DNA from: Lojkania enalia
Taxonomy: Eukaryota; Ascomycota; Dothideomycetes; Pleosporales
Length of the DNA: 64,000 bases
Reading direction: 5' to 3'
Assembly: GCA_010094045.1 (NCBI GenBank)
Contig: ML986597.1
Location: 199,281 to 263,280, forward strand
Shown here: positions 1-10,346 of the stretch, piece after piece
Layout: each line of letters begins with the position of its first letter
How positions within the stretch are numbered: position 1 is the first letter of the stretch
Made by a program: the position numbers and the translations under genes
The notes under the pieces: model-generated
What the model was told of the DNA's origin: nothing
The model's input: only the letters and a program-made list of their open reading frames with translations
Database searches by the model: none

Positions 1-2175
1 AACTAGAGTTCTCTATTACCTATAATTAACCGAGTATAAGTAACTCTACCCTATATAACTATCAGAATATCCCTATATTAGATCCTATACGGATCTAAGC
101 CCTATTAGAGTTGGGATTAGAAATATTCTATTAATCCTATTACTATAATAGATAAATTAAATTATAAGAACGCCTTAGCTCTAGCAACTTATATGTATGT
201 AGCCTAGGAAACTGTAAAAGCTAATATTAAGAAGGCTTAGAATTATATGCGATCCGTTATTAACTATTATTAGTAACCGATTAATTAGTAGATTAGTAAT
301 ATAGTCTACCTAAATATTAAGAACCTTACGGTTTAGAGACTAAGCTAAAAGCTATCTAATTAATAGAAGGGCCTTTTTAAAGTATTAGAACAGGTTAGAA
401 ACTTATACTATCTATAGTTACCCCTAGGGTTAAGAATATATAATATCTTCGCATTAAACCTACTATATAAAAACCCCTAGGACCCTTTACTAGGGTAAGA
501 AGCTCTAAAACCACCCGCTATCGCTATTAAGAGGGTAGAAGAGTGGGAGGTTAAGGAAATACTAGCTAGTAAGCTGTATTATAAGACCCTCAAATACCGT
601 ATAAAATGGGTAGGATATAATTCCGACCCGGTCTAGTATAAAGCCTTAAATTTTATAGGTTCGCCTTATAAGCTAAAAGCTTTTTATAATAAGTATCCGA
701 ATTAGCTAGGACCCCTAAAAGCCCTAACTAAATAGATTAAGGTATATAAGGATAGTATAGAGAATATAGATTACCTGGTAGATAATAACGTATAAGAGTT
801 GAGTAGTAGATTTAAAAACTAAAGTATAGGCCCGAAATTACTCCTCTATAAAATCTAGAGGGTCTGACAGTAGGCTATTAGATACCTCTCTAGTCCTCTC
901 CTTCTCTACTCTCCTTCCTCTTCTTTCCCTCTAGACTCCCCTTAAACCTCTTCTACCTTATTTTTAGCCGCCCGAGAGCGCCGCGATATTAGTTTAAAGG
1001 CTAAATATTAGAGCCTCTAAAGCCGAAACCCGATAGAGTAACTTAGTACTCTAGTAGAATAAAGCTACCTAGATACTAGCCGTAGGAAGGCTATCTTCCT
1101 AACTCTTTACAACCTGAGCTATAAGCGCTAGGCTATAAACGGACTCTAAAACAGCCTTAAAAGCTACCTTTTTATCCTCCTTATCTTCTACATATCGGGC
1201 TGCTACCTATAGTTCGAGATGGCCCCGGAGGACTAGAAACTCCTCCTTATAGTAGGAGGGGATCTATAAGTACGTTAGTAGTAAGTACCCTATTAGTATT
1301 AGATGCAATTTATACGGGGTTGTACTTTTTATTTTATAAGGTATAATACTTACATTTTTTTAATCTTAGGGACTAAAAGGTAAATATTATATACCGCCCG
1401 CAGGCGAGTATATATATAGCCTAAAGGTAGATAACCTGGAAGGCCTTTAAAGAGGTTTTAAGAGGCGGGCGGAGTAGTATATTAATTAATTTTTTCTAAG
1501 AGGCGTTAGTAATACTTTAATAATTAACGGTTCTAGGGACGCGTAATAATACGTATAAAGTAGAAGTTGTTATTTAGTTAAGAAAGTTTAGTTGACAACA
1601 ACCTAGTAATATACTAAGGCTGGTAAATACTCGTTACTATACGCGACGAAATTGCAATATTAATAAACTGTTATGATAGTAGTTACCAGCCGATATATAG
1701 GTTAATTATACTCACCGTAAAAAACCTTACTTAACATCACGTTAATAAACGTATCTCTATAAGTAACCGCGCGTATTAGCTCTTACTAGTAAATACTTTA
1801 AAGAAATTTCTTTATATTAGAACCTATCTATAATAGCCCCAATTCCCTCCTGAACTAGTATAGATAGAGACTATCAGCCTATAAGGAGGGGGGTAGTATA
1901 ATAATACAAAGAAATCGTTCCATGAAAAGCTTTATATATAACCTTATCCCAAAGCTTTTTACTTATCTTATTCTACCCCTAGTTCTACCCCTTTTCCCTT
2001 CCGTATATAGTTGCATACTCCCTTATAAGTAGCTTAGTAGTTCTTCTATATCCTTTCGTATAAGGCCTATAGGTGTTAATAGAATTCCTAGGTCCCTAAA
2101 CCCCTATATACTCCTATATACCTCTAAGTAGATTTGTACTATATTCGGACCTATTATCTTACCTATACTATTATA
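1..2175 (+). mobile_element. Gypsy family 1, copy A (3' part, RIPed)
   Basis: This is the 3' end of a Gypsy/Ty3 (chromovirus-type) LTR retrotransposon; the 5' part lies outside the window. The first bases match 19368 onward in copy B and 60081 onward in copy C, inside the integrase C-terminal region. A chromodomain relic lies at about 534-650 (reads EEWEVKEILASK, then YRIKWVGY). It is followed by about 1.2 kb of non-coding 3' region, a purine tract just before 1897, and a 279-bp LTR. In-frame TAG/TAA at former Trp and Gln codons and the loss of CpA show inactivation by RIP. It was inserted into a different Gypsy fragment that begins at 2176. The five bases after the LTR (ATTAC) should be the target duplication; the partner is off the window. 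Confidence 0.9.
1897..2175 (+). repeat. 3' LTR of Gypsy copy A
   Basis: A 279-bp LTR. It aligns end to end with 14352-14630, 21264-21542, 55068-55346 and 61985-62263. It starts TATAATAATAC (TG changed to TA) and ends CTATTATA (CA changed to TA). A purine-rich tract (AAGGAGGGGGGTAG) lies directly upstream. Confidence 0.92.
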
Positions 2176-2972
2176 ATTACTAATATTATTTGTATCTAAG
2201 AAAAATAGTAAACTAAAGTTGTACATTAATTACTAATAGTTAAATAATATAACTAAGAAAAATAGATACCTATTATCTAAGATAATAGAACTTATAAGTT
2301 GATTATAAAGAGCTAAGTAGTTTATAAAGTTTAATATAAGGGAAAGATATTACCGAATTTAGATAAAGAAGGGTTATAAATAGAAAACGGTGTTTAAAAT
2401 AAGAGAAGAACTCTTTAAATATCTAGTAATACTATTTAAACTTATAAATATACTAGTAACCTTCTAGATAGTTATAAATAATACGTTAAGAGAATATTTA
2501 AATATATTTATAACAGCGTATCTAGATAATATTCTAGTCTATATAAATAGATTGCTAAGAGAGTATAAAAAACACGTTAGAAAAGTATTAGCGAAATTAT
2601 AAGAGTATAAGTTACTTATAACCCTAGAAAAATATAAGTTTTATAAAATAGAAATAGAGTTCTTAGAATTTTAGATATCTAGAGATAGTATTAAAATAGA
2701 ATAAGAGAAGGTTAAAATAATACTAGAATAGCTAGTATCTACCTTAGTTAAATAAGTCTAATCCTTCTTAGGCTTCGTGAATTTCTATAGGAAATTTATA
2801 AGTAGATACTTTAGAGTAGTAGTACCTTTAATAGAGATTACTATAAAAGAAAAAAAGTTTAAGTAATAAGAAGTATAATAAAAAGTCTTTAAAGAATTAA
2901 AAGCTTACTTTACCTTAGTATTAATACTAAGAATACTAGACCTAGAGAAGTAATTTTAAGTAGAAACTAATA
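2176..2972 (+). pseudogene. Gypsy family 2 reverse transcriptase fragment (RIPed)
   Basis: This stretch aligns with 40245-40995 of the full family 2 element. Translated with stops it still reads as a Gypsy reverse transcriptase: a KFNIR-type motif, a polymerase motif reading YLDN instead of YLDD, and an FLGF/NFYRKF-type motif before the RNase H start. Many Gln/Trp codons are TAG/TAA. It is interrupted on the left by Gypsy copy A and on the right by a Fot1-like element whose TA target site is at 2971-2972. The rest of this element is not visible. Confidence 0.85.
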
Positions 2973-4358
2973 ACGTATTTCACAAGCGAGTTACCTACCT
3001 AAGTAAGTTACCTACCTTATCAGCTATCTCTATATTTAGAGGCGTATATTGCGATAACGCCTGCAGGTACTACTATAATAATTTAATAGGGGATAGATAT
3101 ACTATTTATCTACTACTATACAAGTTCTAGTATTATGTCTAGATAGAGAACTTTATTAAATATACGCCTAAGCTTAAGGTTAAATTTAATTAAAAGTACA
3201 ACTATTTAAGAGCTAAATATAAGAATCCTAAGGTTATAAGAAGCTAGTTCTACCTTATATAGAATATAAAGGCTAAGTATAGTATTATTAATAAAGATAA
3301 GTATAACTTTAACAAATTAGGCTTTATAATAGGTATAATATTAATAGAAGTAGTAGTTATTAGCTCTAAGAGACGGAATTAACTAAAGCAGCTCTAGCTA
3401 GGTAATCGCGAGTAGACTATAGTTATCTAGAGTATTAACGCGATAGAATAGGCGATACTATCTTTTATTATCTTTACAGGTACCTACTACCTCTCTATAT
3501 AGTATAAAGAAGATAATATTCTACTAACCTAGGCTATATAGGTTATTAATAACAGCTGGACAATAAATAATATTAGTATTAAAAAGTTAAAGTACTTTAA
3601 CGCGTATATAAAAGATTATACTATTAATATATATTAATTGCTAATTCTTAATAGCTATAAGAGCTATAACTCGCTTAAATTTAGGTAGCTTTATAAGGAA
3701 AAGAATATTATTACTCTCTATATACCTCTATATTTATCGTATCTACTATAGCTACTAGATATAGGTTATTTCTTACCTTTAAAGACTATATATAGGCGCT
3801 AAGTCGAGTAGCTAATATATAGTTATATTAACTATATTATAAAAATCGAGTTCTTACTCTACTTTAAAGCAGCTTTTAACGCAGCAATTACGAAGAGTAA
3901 TATCTTAGATAGCTTTTAAGGTATTAGCCTAGTTCTATTTAACCTAAATATAGTACTATTAAAGCTTAAAGTTCGACTATATATACTAATACCTTCTATA
4001 GTTAAAGATACTCCTTAGAAGTTAAAAATACTAAGTAATCCTATTAAATTTGAGTCTTAATCTACGTACGTTTAATTAAGAGTTTAAAAGTATTTAGATA
4101 GCTTAACTACTTTAATAGTAGAAGCGTTTAAATAGTTTATGAAGAGTGCTATATATATAATATATAAAAACGTACTATTATACGCTTAGGTTACTAAGCT
4201 TTAAGCAGCTAATAAGGCTGCTACACGACGTTAATTATATAAAAGAAAGTATATATAGAAGAAAGGCAACCTAATAATTAAAGAAAACGCTTAATTAACT
4301 ACTCTAAAAGAGTTTAACACTCGTACTAATAGAAAGAAGAGTAGGAAGAAAGTATATA

Positions 4359-4568
4359 TATTACAGTATCTTCGCGTTCCTCCTAATACCTATATATAGC
4401 GCGCTCGCTTTAGTATACGTACCTTCTTCTTCTCCTTTATCTTTCTACTTACCTCGCGTTTAGCTTACTCCTTAGCTATTCTCTTATACAACACCTGAGA
4501 TCTATACATAGCATATAATACTAAATATTAATAAGCCTTATTATCCCTACTTATAACCTCTTATAATA
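4359..4568 (+). repeat. 5' LTR of T1
   Basis: A 210-bp direct repeat of 5145-5354. Most differences are C/T or G/A. The first two bases are TA where the other copy has TG. Confidence 0.8.
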
Positions 4569-5144
4569 TTAGGATAGCTCGCCTAGTTATATAGTAATAG
4601 TAGCTAGACAGCTATTACGAATCTCTAGATAGAGATTTTTATTATTTCTATCCGAATTTTTTTCTTCCTTTCTAGTAATATCTAGCTAAAATATTAGTCT
4701 AGCAGCTATCCGGCTGCTCGTATAATAGTAGTAGTAGAAGCTCTAGAACTAGCTATCGTCCTCCCTTAATATACTATCGTCCTCCCTTAATGCGCTTTTA
4801 TCCTCTCTCTACTATAGTCTTTACTTCTTATTCTACTAGTTTCTCTCTATACTAGTTCCTGTTCTACTAGCTCTTTAAAAAGTTAAACAACTCTCTATTC
4901 TATTAGTAATATAATAACTATATTAAGCTTATTTAGTATATTACTTATTATACTAGACGCTAGTTCCCCGTTCTATTAGTAATATAATAACTATGTTGAG
5001 CTTATTTAGTATATTACTTATTATACTAGATGCTAGCTAGCTAGAAATAGTTCTACCCTATATAAAATAGACAACTAGTTGTACCGGGTCCCTATATTAT
5101 AGTTATAATTGTTAATTACGGCTACTTTCTAAAGAGGGGAGTAC

Positions 5145-5354
5145 TGTTATAGTATCCTTATATTCCCTCTAATACCTATATATAGCGCGCTCGCTTTAGT
5201 ATATATATCTTTTTCTTCTCTTTTATCTTTCTACTTACCTCGCGTTCAGCTTACTCCTTAGCTATCCTCTTATACGACACCTGAGATCTGTATATAGCAT
5301 ATAATACTAAGTATTAATAAGCCTTATTATCTCTACTTATAGCCTCTTGTAATA
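5145..5354 (+). repeat. 3' LTR of T1
   Basis: A 210-bp direct repeat of 4359-4568. It keeps the canonical TG start and is preceded by a purine-rich tract. Confidence 0.8.
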
Positions 5355-7077
5355 GTATATAAATAGAGGCTAGCTAATTTAAAGGTACTATAGGTAGTAC
5401 AGCGAGGTTAAATATAACTTACAAACGTGTAAAAATAATACTATAGATATAGAAGAATAGACTACTATACTATATAATATAATAGAATATAAGAAAGTAT
5501 AATATTTTACGAAAAGTAGTCGCGATTTTAGTATAGTTTTAGTATTATAATTAGCTCGCTTGGGTAATTAGCTCGCTTATACAGTACGTTATAGTAAATA
5601 GACTATTAGCTAAGTATAATACTAGCTAGATTAGTATCTACTAGCCTCGAAACTTTATATAATATACTAATTACCTTAAAACCTAATTAAACTATTCTTA
5701 TAATTAGTAGTAAATTCTATATAAAAATCTAATAATTATAGACGTATAGTTTTAGCTTCTATAAGATATAAAAGGGAAGTATAAAATTTAAGATAAAGAT
5801 ACCTATAATTTTAATAAAATAGACTTTATTATAGACTAAATATTAGTTTAGCTAGTTGTTATAGGGTTAAAGAATTATTATATAAAGGCTATCCAGCTAG
5901 ATAATTATAAATAAACTATAATAATTTTAGCAATTAATATAATTAGCTAGATAATCCTACTATTTATTATCTTTAAAAGCGTCTACTACCTATCTTATTA
6001 GTATAAAAGTAATAATATACCGAGTAATTAGGCGATTATAATAAGTAATAATAGCTAGATAAATAATAAGATTAGTATTACCTAGCTTAAGTACTTTAAT
6101 TAGTATATAAAAAGCCGTATAATAGATATCTATTAATTACTAGTTATGAATAGCTATAATAGCTACGTTTCGCTTAAATTTTAAGAGATCTATAAGAGGG
6201 AGAAGATTATCTATCCCTATATACCGCTACATTTATCGCACCTACTATAACTACTTAATATAGGCTACTTTTCGCTATTAAAACGCGTATATAGTACTAA
6301 GATCTTAACCTTAGTACGCGATTATATTAACTATATTAATAAGACTACCTTTCTTCTAGCCTTTAAAGTAGCCTATAATTAATTAATTATAGAAGCTAAT
6401 ATCCGCGTAAGCTTTTAAGGCGCTAGAATAGTACTATATAATCTAGAAGTAGTACTATTAAAGCTTAATATTAAGCTACGTACGCTAATACTACTTATAC
6501 TAAAGACTACTCCCTAAAAAGCTAAAATATCTAGTAATACGCGCGAACTAGAGGCTTAATTAATAATAATTTATAGTAGGATTTAGTAATATTAAGACTT
6601 ATTACCTATATTAATTATCGTAGCCTTTAATTAGGTTTAAAAGGGTACTATAATAATAATATATTTAATCGCGCTAATAGCTAATTAAATTAAGAGCCTT
6701 AAGTAAGTAAATAAGGTAGTAATAAAGTAAAAACAATAGAAAAGAAAGCGATGATAGAAGTAGAGGATTCTAATAAAAGTTATAGGCGAGGATATAATTA
6801 ATTAAAATAATATTAAGGGGTAGATTAATAAGAAAATTTATAATTAAAGAGCCTAGATATAAAAGAGTAACTAGCTTTAATAGAGCTATAGGCGTTGTAA
6901 ATAGTCTAGTTATAATACTTAAACGTACTAAATTAATAGCGTAGATATTAAATAATCTAATAGACTATTACTTTCTATAATATATATATATAGTTAATAA
7001 TTATCGTAATTAAGTCGTTTAAATCTTAGTAGAGTAATAGCTTACTTATATTAACAGCTCGCTTATAAACTATATTA

Positions 7078-7690
7078 TATAGAAGAGAATATATTATCTA
7101 AAATTAGATAAGATAAGTACTATTTATACTAGATACTTACTAGTAAAATAAGTTACTACTTACTATTTTAGCTTATTAGTAATTAGATAGAAATATACGA
7201 GTAATTATATTAGAGTATAATAAAATATAATCTAGTAGATATAATTACTAGTTATAAAAAGTTGGTATATTTAGAACAGGCTTTTATAACTACTATAAGT
7301 ATACTATCTATATAAAACCCGTTTAAACGTAAATTATATAGTTAAATAAGATAAGATACTATAAATTAGAAAAGAGAGTTTTAATATTATAAATCTAATA
7401 ATAGTATTTTACCCTAATTAGCGTACGGTTAGAATAGCTTATAATAATTCTATACTCCGCTCTTAAACAAACTTAATAATACTAGTATATAGCTTATAAT
7501 AATTTCTAACTTAAAATAAAGATAAATACTATTTTTAAATTATAATATATAAGCGTTTAATATCTCTACTCTAAAGCTATACTATAATAATTAGGAAGGT
7601 TATAATACTTTTATAGGCCTCTTTTTTTTCTTAGATTATACAGTAAAACTTACTATAGGAGTAATCTATATATAGGAGGGGCGCTGGGGA
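7078..7690. other. AT-rich RIPed sequence, unassigned
   Basis: This stretch lies between the right end of P4 and gene island 1. Base composition is that of RIPed repeats, but I could not align it with any other element in the window and see no coding signal. C and G become more frequent from about 7670 onward, where the isochore gives way to the island. Confidence 0.5.
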
Positions 7691-7899
7691 TACGGGTATA
7701 GGGTTCTAGATAGTCTAATCCTCTTACCTATAAGTCTTATTATAGACAAATTAGCTTTCTAGGTTCTAATATCTGCGTAAAGAAATATTCTCGGACGCTA
7801 TTTAGGCATACTATCTACTAAGTATTTCTACTATCCTATTATAGCTAACCTATTTTATCAGGCCCATATATTCTCGCTACTACCAGCCTCTGGCTAAGC

Positions 7900-8328
7900 A
7901 TGCCACTTACACTCTTTAATACATCGGTATTTGCCTCAGCAATTGATGCTGCCTAATACGCGACACTATTAACGAAAGACATCTATATTGCGCATCTCAC
8001 CCTAGTATCCCATTATTATGGATAGTTTACCATGGGTTTCAACACTCCTATGATTCAAGGCGTTCTAAGCCCTTCAATCTAAAATACCTAACTAAGAGTA
8101 CGACCAGAGAGCCGATGGCGTATCGCCAGGCCCCTATTCGATATTACGGGAAGCTCCGGTAGATACCGGCGCAATTAGACTTATATATCTGAAGACTTCC
8201 AATATAGAACAGGTCCAGGGTACTCTAATATCTTTGCATTCCACCAAGAGGTGCGAGAAACGATAGTTTACCCTGTCGTTCATCGCCATTACCCTCCTAG
8301 TCGGGTGCTTGATTCAGCCCGAAAGTAA
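7900..8328 (+). pseudogene. Possible RIP-damaged coding remnant, unknown product
   Basis: One plus-strand frame from an ATG at 7900 to a TAA at 8326-8328 reads as plausible protein (for example MPLTLFNTSVFASAIDA, HYYG, TMGFNTPMIQGVL, PVVHRHYPP). It is broken by five internal stops (TAA, TAG, TAA, TAA, TAG). Each could come from a Gln or Trp codon by one C-to-T or G-to-A change. The number of stops is no lower than chance would give over about 140 codons, so the case rests on the protein-like composition only. I do not recognise the family. It lies tail to tail with the transporter pseudogene. Confidence 0.3.
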
Positions 8329-8416
8329 GACCTTCTAAGTAATGCATTCTAAGGAACGCGAACCATTCGCAAATTCGAATAAATATTAAGCCGAACATCC
8401 TCGCAAACATCCGCAT

Positions 8417-9910
8417 TCAGCATCTCACCGGCTTGAATCCAGCCCTCATGATTCTCAAGGCCAGATATACTAATCCAGCCACCATGATCATAGTCCCTGC
8501 AAAGGCCCACGTGCTAGTCCAGTCCAAACGGCCCGAGTCGTGCTACAGGATACCCCGCTGCCTGGCCCGCTAGCCAGTATACCGAAGCCAATCAAGGCAT
8601 TTCCCATGCCTATACGGGTACCGAGCTTACCTTTATCTTCGGTCAGCGACGCAAAGCAGACCGGTGGGAGTGCGATGAAGACGCCAGAGAAGAGCCGAAA
8701 CAAGATGACCGAGACGATGAGTCCGCCGGCGGTGTCGACAGCTATGAGGCAGAAGAGGATAATAGAAAGTATCATTGCGCCTAAGCTCAGTGAATTAGCT
8801 TACTCTGACGTACAGAACTTTAGCATAGGTAACACAGGCAAGGAGGGGCCGGGCTAGGACTCACCCGGTGTGAGAACATTAAACGGACCAATCTTCTCCG
8901 CAACAACATTAGGGAGTGTTCTTCCGAAGACTGAGTTTACATTGAGAATGGCTACCAGGTAGAACGACAAGGACTCATTGGTTGCATCTGTAGGTAGGCC
9001 AAAGTAGCTGAGATAGAAGATTCCCACATACAGTCCAGCGTAGCCTAGAATCGAGCCTAAAATGAAGGTGAAGAAGTACACGTCTTTGAAGGTGGCCAAA
9101 TCCGCAAGCACACGAGCCTTGGGAGGCTTCACGCGCATCTGCATGACAAGATGGGTATGAGTAGAGCGCCGAGAGTCATGAACCCGAGTACGCGTATAGC
9201 CCATCCGGGGAATCAAACGGTAGAAGACAATTGGATAGATGATCTCACAGATAGATGAGCCGGAGGCAGCGATTCCAATCGCAGTGGTGACTTTGGTGGT
9301 GAGGTACGTCGGTAAGGTAGCGACCGCAGGGACAAACAGGCAGCCGCTACCAATACCAATCGCCAGGCCCTAGGCAAGTATCGACTTCCAGTATTTGTGA
9401 CATAGCGACAGCATCATATGGCCAAAGACGACAAGTATGGATCTAAGGATAAGCAGAAGAGGAAGGTGGCCGTGATCGTAGAATGAGCCGGGTACGGCGC
9501 CAGTAAACAGCAGAAAGAAAGACTGAAGTGAACCAATCCAGGAGATCTCTGAAGACGAAACGCTGAATAGTTGGCTAGGCTCATAGTAGGCTTGGTACAC
9601 CCCGAAGGTGTTTAGGATACCCCTGGCATAATGTTAGTTACGTGCTCTCGGATTGATCCCCCATAGTGCCACGAAACAATAAAACCCGAACTTTACGCAT
9701 AGATTTGACGAACCAGGCGTTGAAAAATGGCATGAAGCCGAGCGCTACCTGTAACCAGGCCTTGAGGTCACCATTGGGTGGAGGACCAGAGCCTGACTTG
9801 GTCTGATCACGCTGTGGGTCGATTTCCAGAGTGACCGTCGCCATAGTTCTGTGCGTTTGTTGCTCTGGCGTTATCTCATGTTCGTGTCCGTTTTCGGTGG
9901 GGCTTGCCAT
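8417..9910 (-). pseudogene. MFS monocarboxylate-transporter-like gene, inactivated
   Basis: Fungal MCT-type major facilitator gene of the plasma membrane, no longer functional. The chosen start is the ATG at 9910. Intron 1 spans 9713-9623 (GT...CAG with an ACTAAC branch site) and joins NAW to GILNTFGVYQ. Intron 2 spans 8864-8781 (GTGAGT...TTAG). Family landmarks are PPPNG-LKAWLQV, ISWIGS, MRVKPPKAR, the ESLSFYL...NSVFGR...NV-AEKIGPFNV block, and LPPVCFASLT...GTRIGMG. Lesions: TAG at 9372-9370 where the family has Gln in LAQG; a frame-shifted stretch at about 9190-9142 bounded by two compensating indels, where a membrane segment is readable only in the other frame; a 1-nt loss near 8552; and a second TAG at 8545-8543. 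Beyond that the original frame runs to a TGA at 8419-8417. Both TAGs are CAG-to-TAG changes in CpA context, as RIP makes. It is divergent from the aldo-keto reductase. Confidence 0.88.
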
Positions 9911-10346
9911 TGTTGATGAATGCCTGCCCAAATAAACGCCACAAGACAGGAGTGTTATTGACTAGGTTTGAGTGCTGTGATCGATCGGACCTTCGGGGTT
10001 TCGGGTAAACAAGCACGGCATGTAATTGGCTCGGGGTTTGCTTCGGGGCATACAAAGGTATGTACGATACTACGTACGACGAGTACGATTCATAATACTA
10101 CTACATCGTACGTTCCATTTTCCCCAACAAGCGTTTGCATTCTAATCCGTGCTTCAGCCAAGTTGACATCATTCTAACGCCTTGGAGGGCGGGTGCCTGC
10201 TTCAATACGAGACCCTCTCACGAGAGATTCACAGTCTGCACTCCCTCACTGGAGGAATCAAATTCTATGCCTCATTTGCCTTGAGTGGAACCTAAATTGC
10301 GCTCAAATTGCTCTAAATCCCGACCATAGACACGTTTCTTTGCGTC
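9911..10346. promoter_or_regulatory. Divergent intergenic region, transporter / aldo-keto reductase
   Basis: These 436 bp lie between two divergent start codons and presumably hold both promoters. At 10060-10115 there is a dense run of GTACG/TACGTAC-type words (ATGTACGATACTACGTACGA, GAGTACGATTC, CATCGTACGTTCC). These could be clustered or palindromic regulator sites, but I cannot tie them to a known factor. No clear TATA box. Confidence 0.45.

Larger units (their letters stand above)
4359..5354 (+). mobile_element. TRIM-like short LTR element T1
   Basis: Two 210-bp direct repeats (4359-4568 and 5145-5354) flank only 576 bp. The right repeat starts TGTTATAGTATCC and follows a purine tract (AAAGAGGGGAGTAC), as expected for a 3' LTR with its polypurine tract. 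GTATA(TA) occurs on both outer flanks in the interrupted P0 transposon and may be the target duplication. No coding capacity is recognisable inside, so this fits a terminal-repeat retrotransposon in miniature or an internally deleted LTR element. The inside carries two tandem duplications (around 4760-4800 and 4895-5035). Confidence 0.75.
3150..5589 (+). mobile_element. Fot1/pogo-like DNA transposon P0 (5'-truncated, RIPed)
   Basis: This is the same family as P3 (33826-35697, minus strand). The transposase relic runs from about 3165 to 4350 and continues at 5355. Homology with P3 begins abruptly at about 3150, so roughly the first 470 bp, including the 5' terminal repeat, are missing. The 3' terminal repeat (5530-5589, two AAGCGAG boxes on the minus strand) is intact and is followed by TA (5590-5591), after which the P4 transposase resumes. 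A TRIM-like element splits it at 4359-5354. The start is approximate. Confidence 0.75.
2973..7075 (+). mobile_element. Fot1/pogo-like DNA transposon P4, nested and rearranged
   Basis: The left end starts ACGTATTTCACAAGCGAG right after TA (2971-2972). The right end, read inward on the minus strand, starts ATATAGTTTATAAGCGAG and is followed by TA at 7076-7077. The two ends match except at RIP-type positions and one transversion. The 3' two thirds of the transposase lie at about 5592-7000 on the plus strand, related to the P1 transposase at 11.8-12.5 kb (DDE_1, CENP-B-like family) and full of stops. The 5' coding part is missing. After the terminal repeat the sequence passes at about 3150 into another Fot1-like element (P0), so the left half is a nested insertion plus a deletion. 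The terminal repeat holds two AAGCGAG-type boxes 17 bp apart. Confidence 0.7.

Noticed and set aside
2176..2972. LINE-type reverse transcriptase
   Set aside because: Motif order and the match to the LTR-bounded element at 36746-44221 show it to be Gypsy.
4570..4600. tRNA-like words (TAGCTCGCC, AGTT) just inside the left LTR of T1
   Set aside because: No foldable cloverleaf and no B box at the right distance; chance resemblance or at most a degraded primer-binding site.
8540..8857. A 105-codon plus-strand frame over the transporter gene
   Set aside because: It is the shadow of the transporter coding strand, whose family motifs are clear on the minus strand.
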